This document shows, one piece after another, positions 5,840 to 6,196 of a stretch of 6,196 nucleotides of DNA. The stretch is taken from the NCBI GenBank assembly GCA_018829865.1, contig JAHJTR010000026.1, forward strand, positions 1 through 6,196, read 5' to 3'. Both the position numbers and the translations under genes were made by a program. This DNA comes from Patescibacteria group bacterium. GTDB lineage: Bacteria; Patescibacteriota; Gracilibacteria; UBA1369; JAHJTR01. Each line of letters begins with the position of its first letter. The stretch's first letter is position 1. The notes below the pieces were generated by a model, which was not told the DNA's origin, did no database searches, and was given only the letters and a program-made list of their open reading frames with translations.

Positions 5840-5899
5840 AGTTTAGCTGGTGAAGAGTGGATAGGGACGAAACCCGTCACCGTGCTCCACCATCGTGAT
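5814..5899 (-). ncRNA. Candidate small RNA convergent with the NYN gene (~86 nt)
   Basis: On the minus strand a near-consensus promoter (5934-5906) predicts a start near 5899, and an intrinsic terminator ends at about 5814. The core can fold: GGTGGAG (5891-5885) pairs with CTC-TT-CACC (5857-5849, 2-nt bulge), enclosing a GGG-TTTCGT-CCC hairpin (5875-5864). A competing GTGGA/TCCAC pairing (5890-5886 with 5861-5857) uses the same bases. I do not recognise a known RNA family; it lacks the SRP GGAAGGAAGC region and tRNA arms. A 16-codon ORF (5893-5843, MVEHGDGFRPYPLFTS) begins about 6 nt after the start, so a leaderless micropeptide cannot be excluded. Location and orientation rest on promoter plus terminator; function is unknown. 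Confidence 0.6.
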
Positions 5900-5901
5900 G
5901 C

Positions 5902-5926
5902 ATAAATCATAACCGAAATACGTCAA
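5902..5926. repeat. Inner direct repeat, right copy
   Basis: ATAAATCATAAC at 5902-5913 repeats 5305-5316 exactly, with looser similarity through 5926. Together the copies bracket the NYN gene and the small RNA, 597 bp apart. This copy overlaps the small RNA promoter. Confidence 0.5.
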
Positions 5927-5934
5927 GGTGTCAA
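5906..5934 (-). promoter_or_regulatory. Sigma70 promoter of the minus-strand RNA
   Basis: On the minus strand TTGACA (5934-5929, exact consensus) is followed after an ideal 17-bp spacer by TATGAT (5911-5906, one mismatch). It fires away from guaA, toward the 3' end of the NYN gene. No reading frame longer than 16 codons starts between it and the terminator. Confidence 0.72.
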
Positions 5935-5940
5935 TAAAAA

Positions 5941-5949
5941 TGATATAAA
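5941..5949 (+). promoter_or_regulatory. Candidate extended -10 promoter of guaA
   Basis: TGATATAAA (TG at 5941-5942, hexamer TATAAA at 5944-5949) fits an extended -10. No good -35 exists at the usual distance, which extended -10 promoters tolerate. It is divergent from, and only a few bases from, the small RNA -35, so the two could interfere. Confidence 0.4.
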
Positions 5950-5990
5950 TTATTAAAAAATAACATCATTCCAAATGGAAAAACTACTAA

Positions 5991-5999
5991 CCCCCCCCC
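5991..5999 (+). repeat. Run of nine C just before the guaA start
   Basis: A C9 homopolymer stands out in this AT-rich window. It lies 5 bp before ATG 6005 and inside the frame of an upstream in-frame ATG at 5975. The truncated guaA copy has a shorter C6 run at the equivalent place (5143-5148). Slippage would change leader length or the upstream frame. Confidence 0.6.
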
Positions 6000-6004
6000 A
6001 ACCC

Positions 6005-6196
6005 ATGCATAAAATCGCCGTCATCGACTTCGGAGGCCAATACGCCCACTTAATCGCCAACCGCGTCCGCAGAATCGGAGTTTTTTCCGAAATCATAGCC
6101 GACGACACTCCCCTAGAAAAAATGAAAGAGTACCAAGGAATCATCTTAAGTGGCGGCCCCCAAAGCGCTTATGCCCAAGGCGCCCCCACCTGCGAC
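6005..6196 (+). CDS. guaA: GMP synthase (glutamine-hydrolysing), N-terminal part (3' end outside window)
   Basis: The 64 visible codons begin MHKIAVIDFGGQYAHLIANR and reach ILSGGPQSAY, the oxyanion-strand SGGP (49-52) of class I glutamine amidotransferases. GuaA converts XMP to GMP with ATP and glutamine in purine synthesis in the cytoplasm. The frame runs off the window, so the nucleophile Cys and the ATP-pyrophosphatase domain are not seen. ATG 6005 fits the usual start. An in-frame ATG at 5975 would add MEKLLTPPQP through the C9 run and cannot be excluded; neither has an SD. Codons here favour C at third positions, unlike the AT-ending codons of the NYN, Fic and RhuM genes. It is presumably the functional copy, with its 5' end repeated at 5154. 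Confidence 0.88.
   Translation, partial: MHKIAVIDFGGQYAHLIANRVRRIGVFSEIIADDTPLEKMKEYQGIILSGGPQSAYAQGAPTCD

Noticed and set aside
5849..5891. tRNA or SRP RNA
   Set aside because: No 7-bp acceptor/anticodon/T-arm arrangement and no GGAAGGAAGC-type SRP core; the self-complementary core is only about 43 nt.
5843..5913. Plus-strand riboswitch or leader controlling guaA
   Set aside because: The promoter and the wobble-dependent terminator both point to the minus strand, and I see no purine-riboswitch core on the plus strand.
1..6196. CRISPR array, transposase or integrase
   Set aside because: No spaced identical repeats of CRISPR type and no DDE, HUH, serine or tyrosine recombinase motif in any long frame.

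Overview
The window is AT-rich overall (roughly 40% G+C by eye), reads in the standard bacterial code, and mostly lacks Shine-Dalgarno sequences ahead of its genes. The GuaA variant (FGGQYAHLIANR), the small NYN-domain protein, the DUF2779 tail and the rarity of ribosome binding sites suggest a Patescibacteria/CPR-like bacterium. That assignment is an inference from gene style; no rRNA or other phylogenetic marker is present.

Layout, left to right. (1) 2-418 is the 3' end of a DUF2779 protein with a nuclease-like C-terminus. (2) 419-2160 is a decayed defence region. It holds a short unrecognised ORF, the last ~55 codons of a type I restriction-modification methyltransferase (HsdM), an intact RhuM-family gene (788-1810), and a broken start of a PrrC/RloC-like AAA ATPase with a premature TGA. 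On the opposite strand lies a possible remnant of a CDP-alcohol phosphatidyltransferase. (3) 2178-3446 (minus) encodes an unrecognised acidic protein with a 16-residue tandem repeat and five Thr-Val-x-Asp motifs, behind a near-perfect sigma70 promoter. (4) 3447-3649 is a divergent promoter region. (5) 3650-4993 is an intact class II Fic protein with a C-terminal winged helix; its promoter is overlaid by three copies of one 9-11 bp operator-like sequence, which points to autoregulation. (6) 4994-6196 is the guaA locus. A truncated, slightly diverged copy of the guaA 5' end (5154-5315) lies about 850 bp upstream of the guaA that runs off the window (6005 onward).

The most interesting segment lies between the two guaA 5' ends. 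A NYN-domain (PIN-like RNase) gene at 5334-5834 reads toward a compact minus-strand transcription unit at about 5899-5814. That unit has a TTGACA-17-TATGAT promoter, about 86 nt of foldable sequence, and an intrinsic terminator that overlaps the NYN stop codon. The pair is bracketed by an inner 12-bp direct repeat and by the outer guaA 5'-end repeat. It looks like a small cargo cassette, nuclease plus structured RNA, inserted at the start of guaA so that an intact guaA remains downstream.

Functional reading: the left half is the debris of a type I R-M/anticodon-nuclease-type island in which RhuM survived. The right half contains a self-regulated Fic AMPylase-type protein and the NYN/sRNA cassette. 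The two halves are separated by the repeat protein of unknown function.
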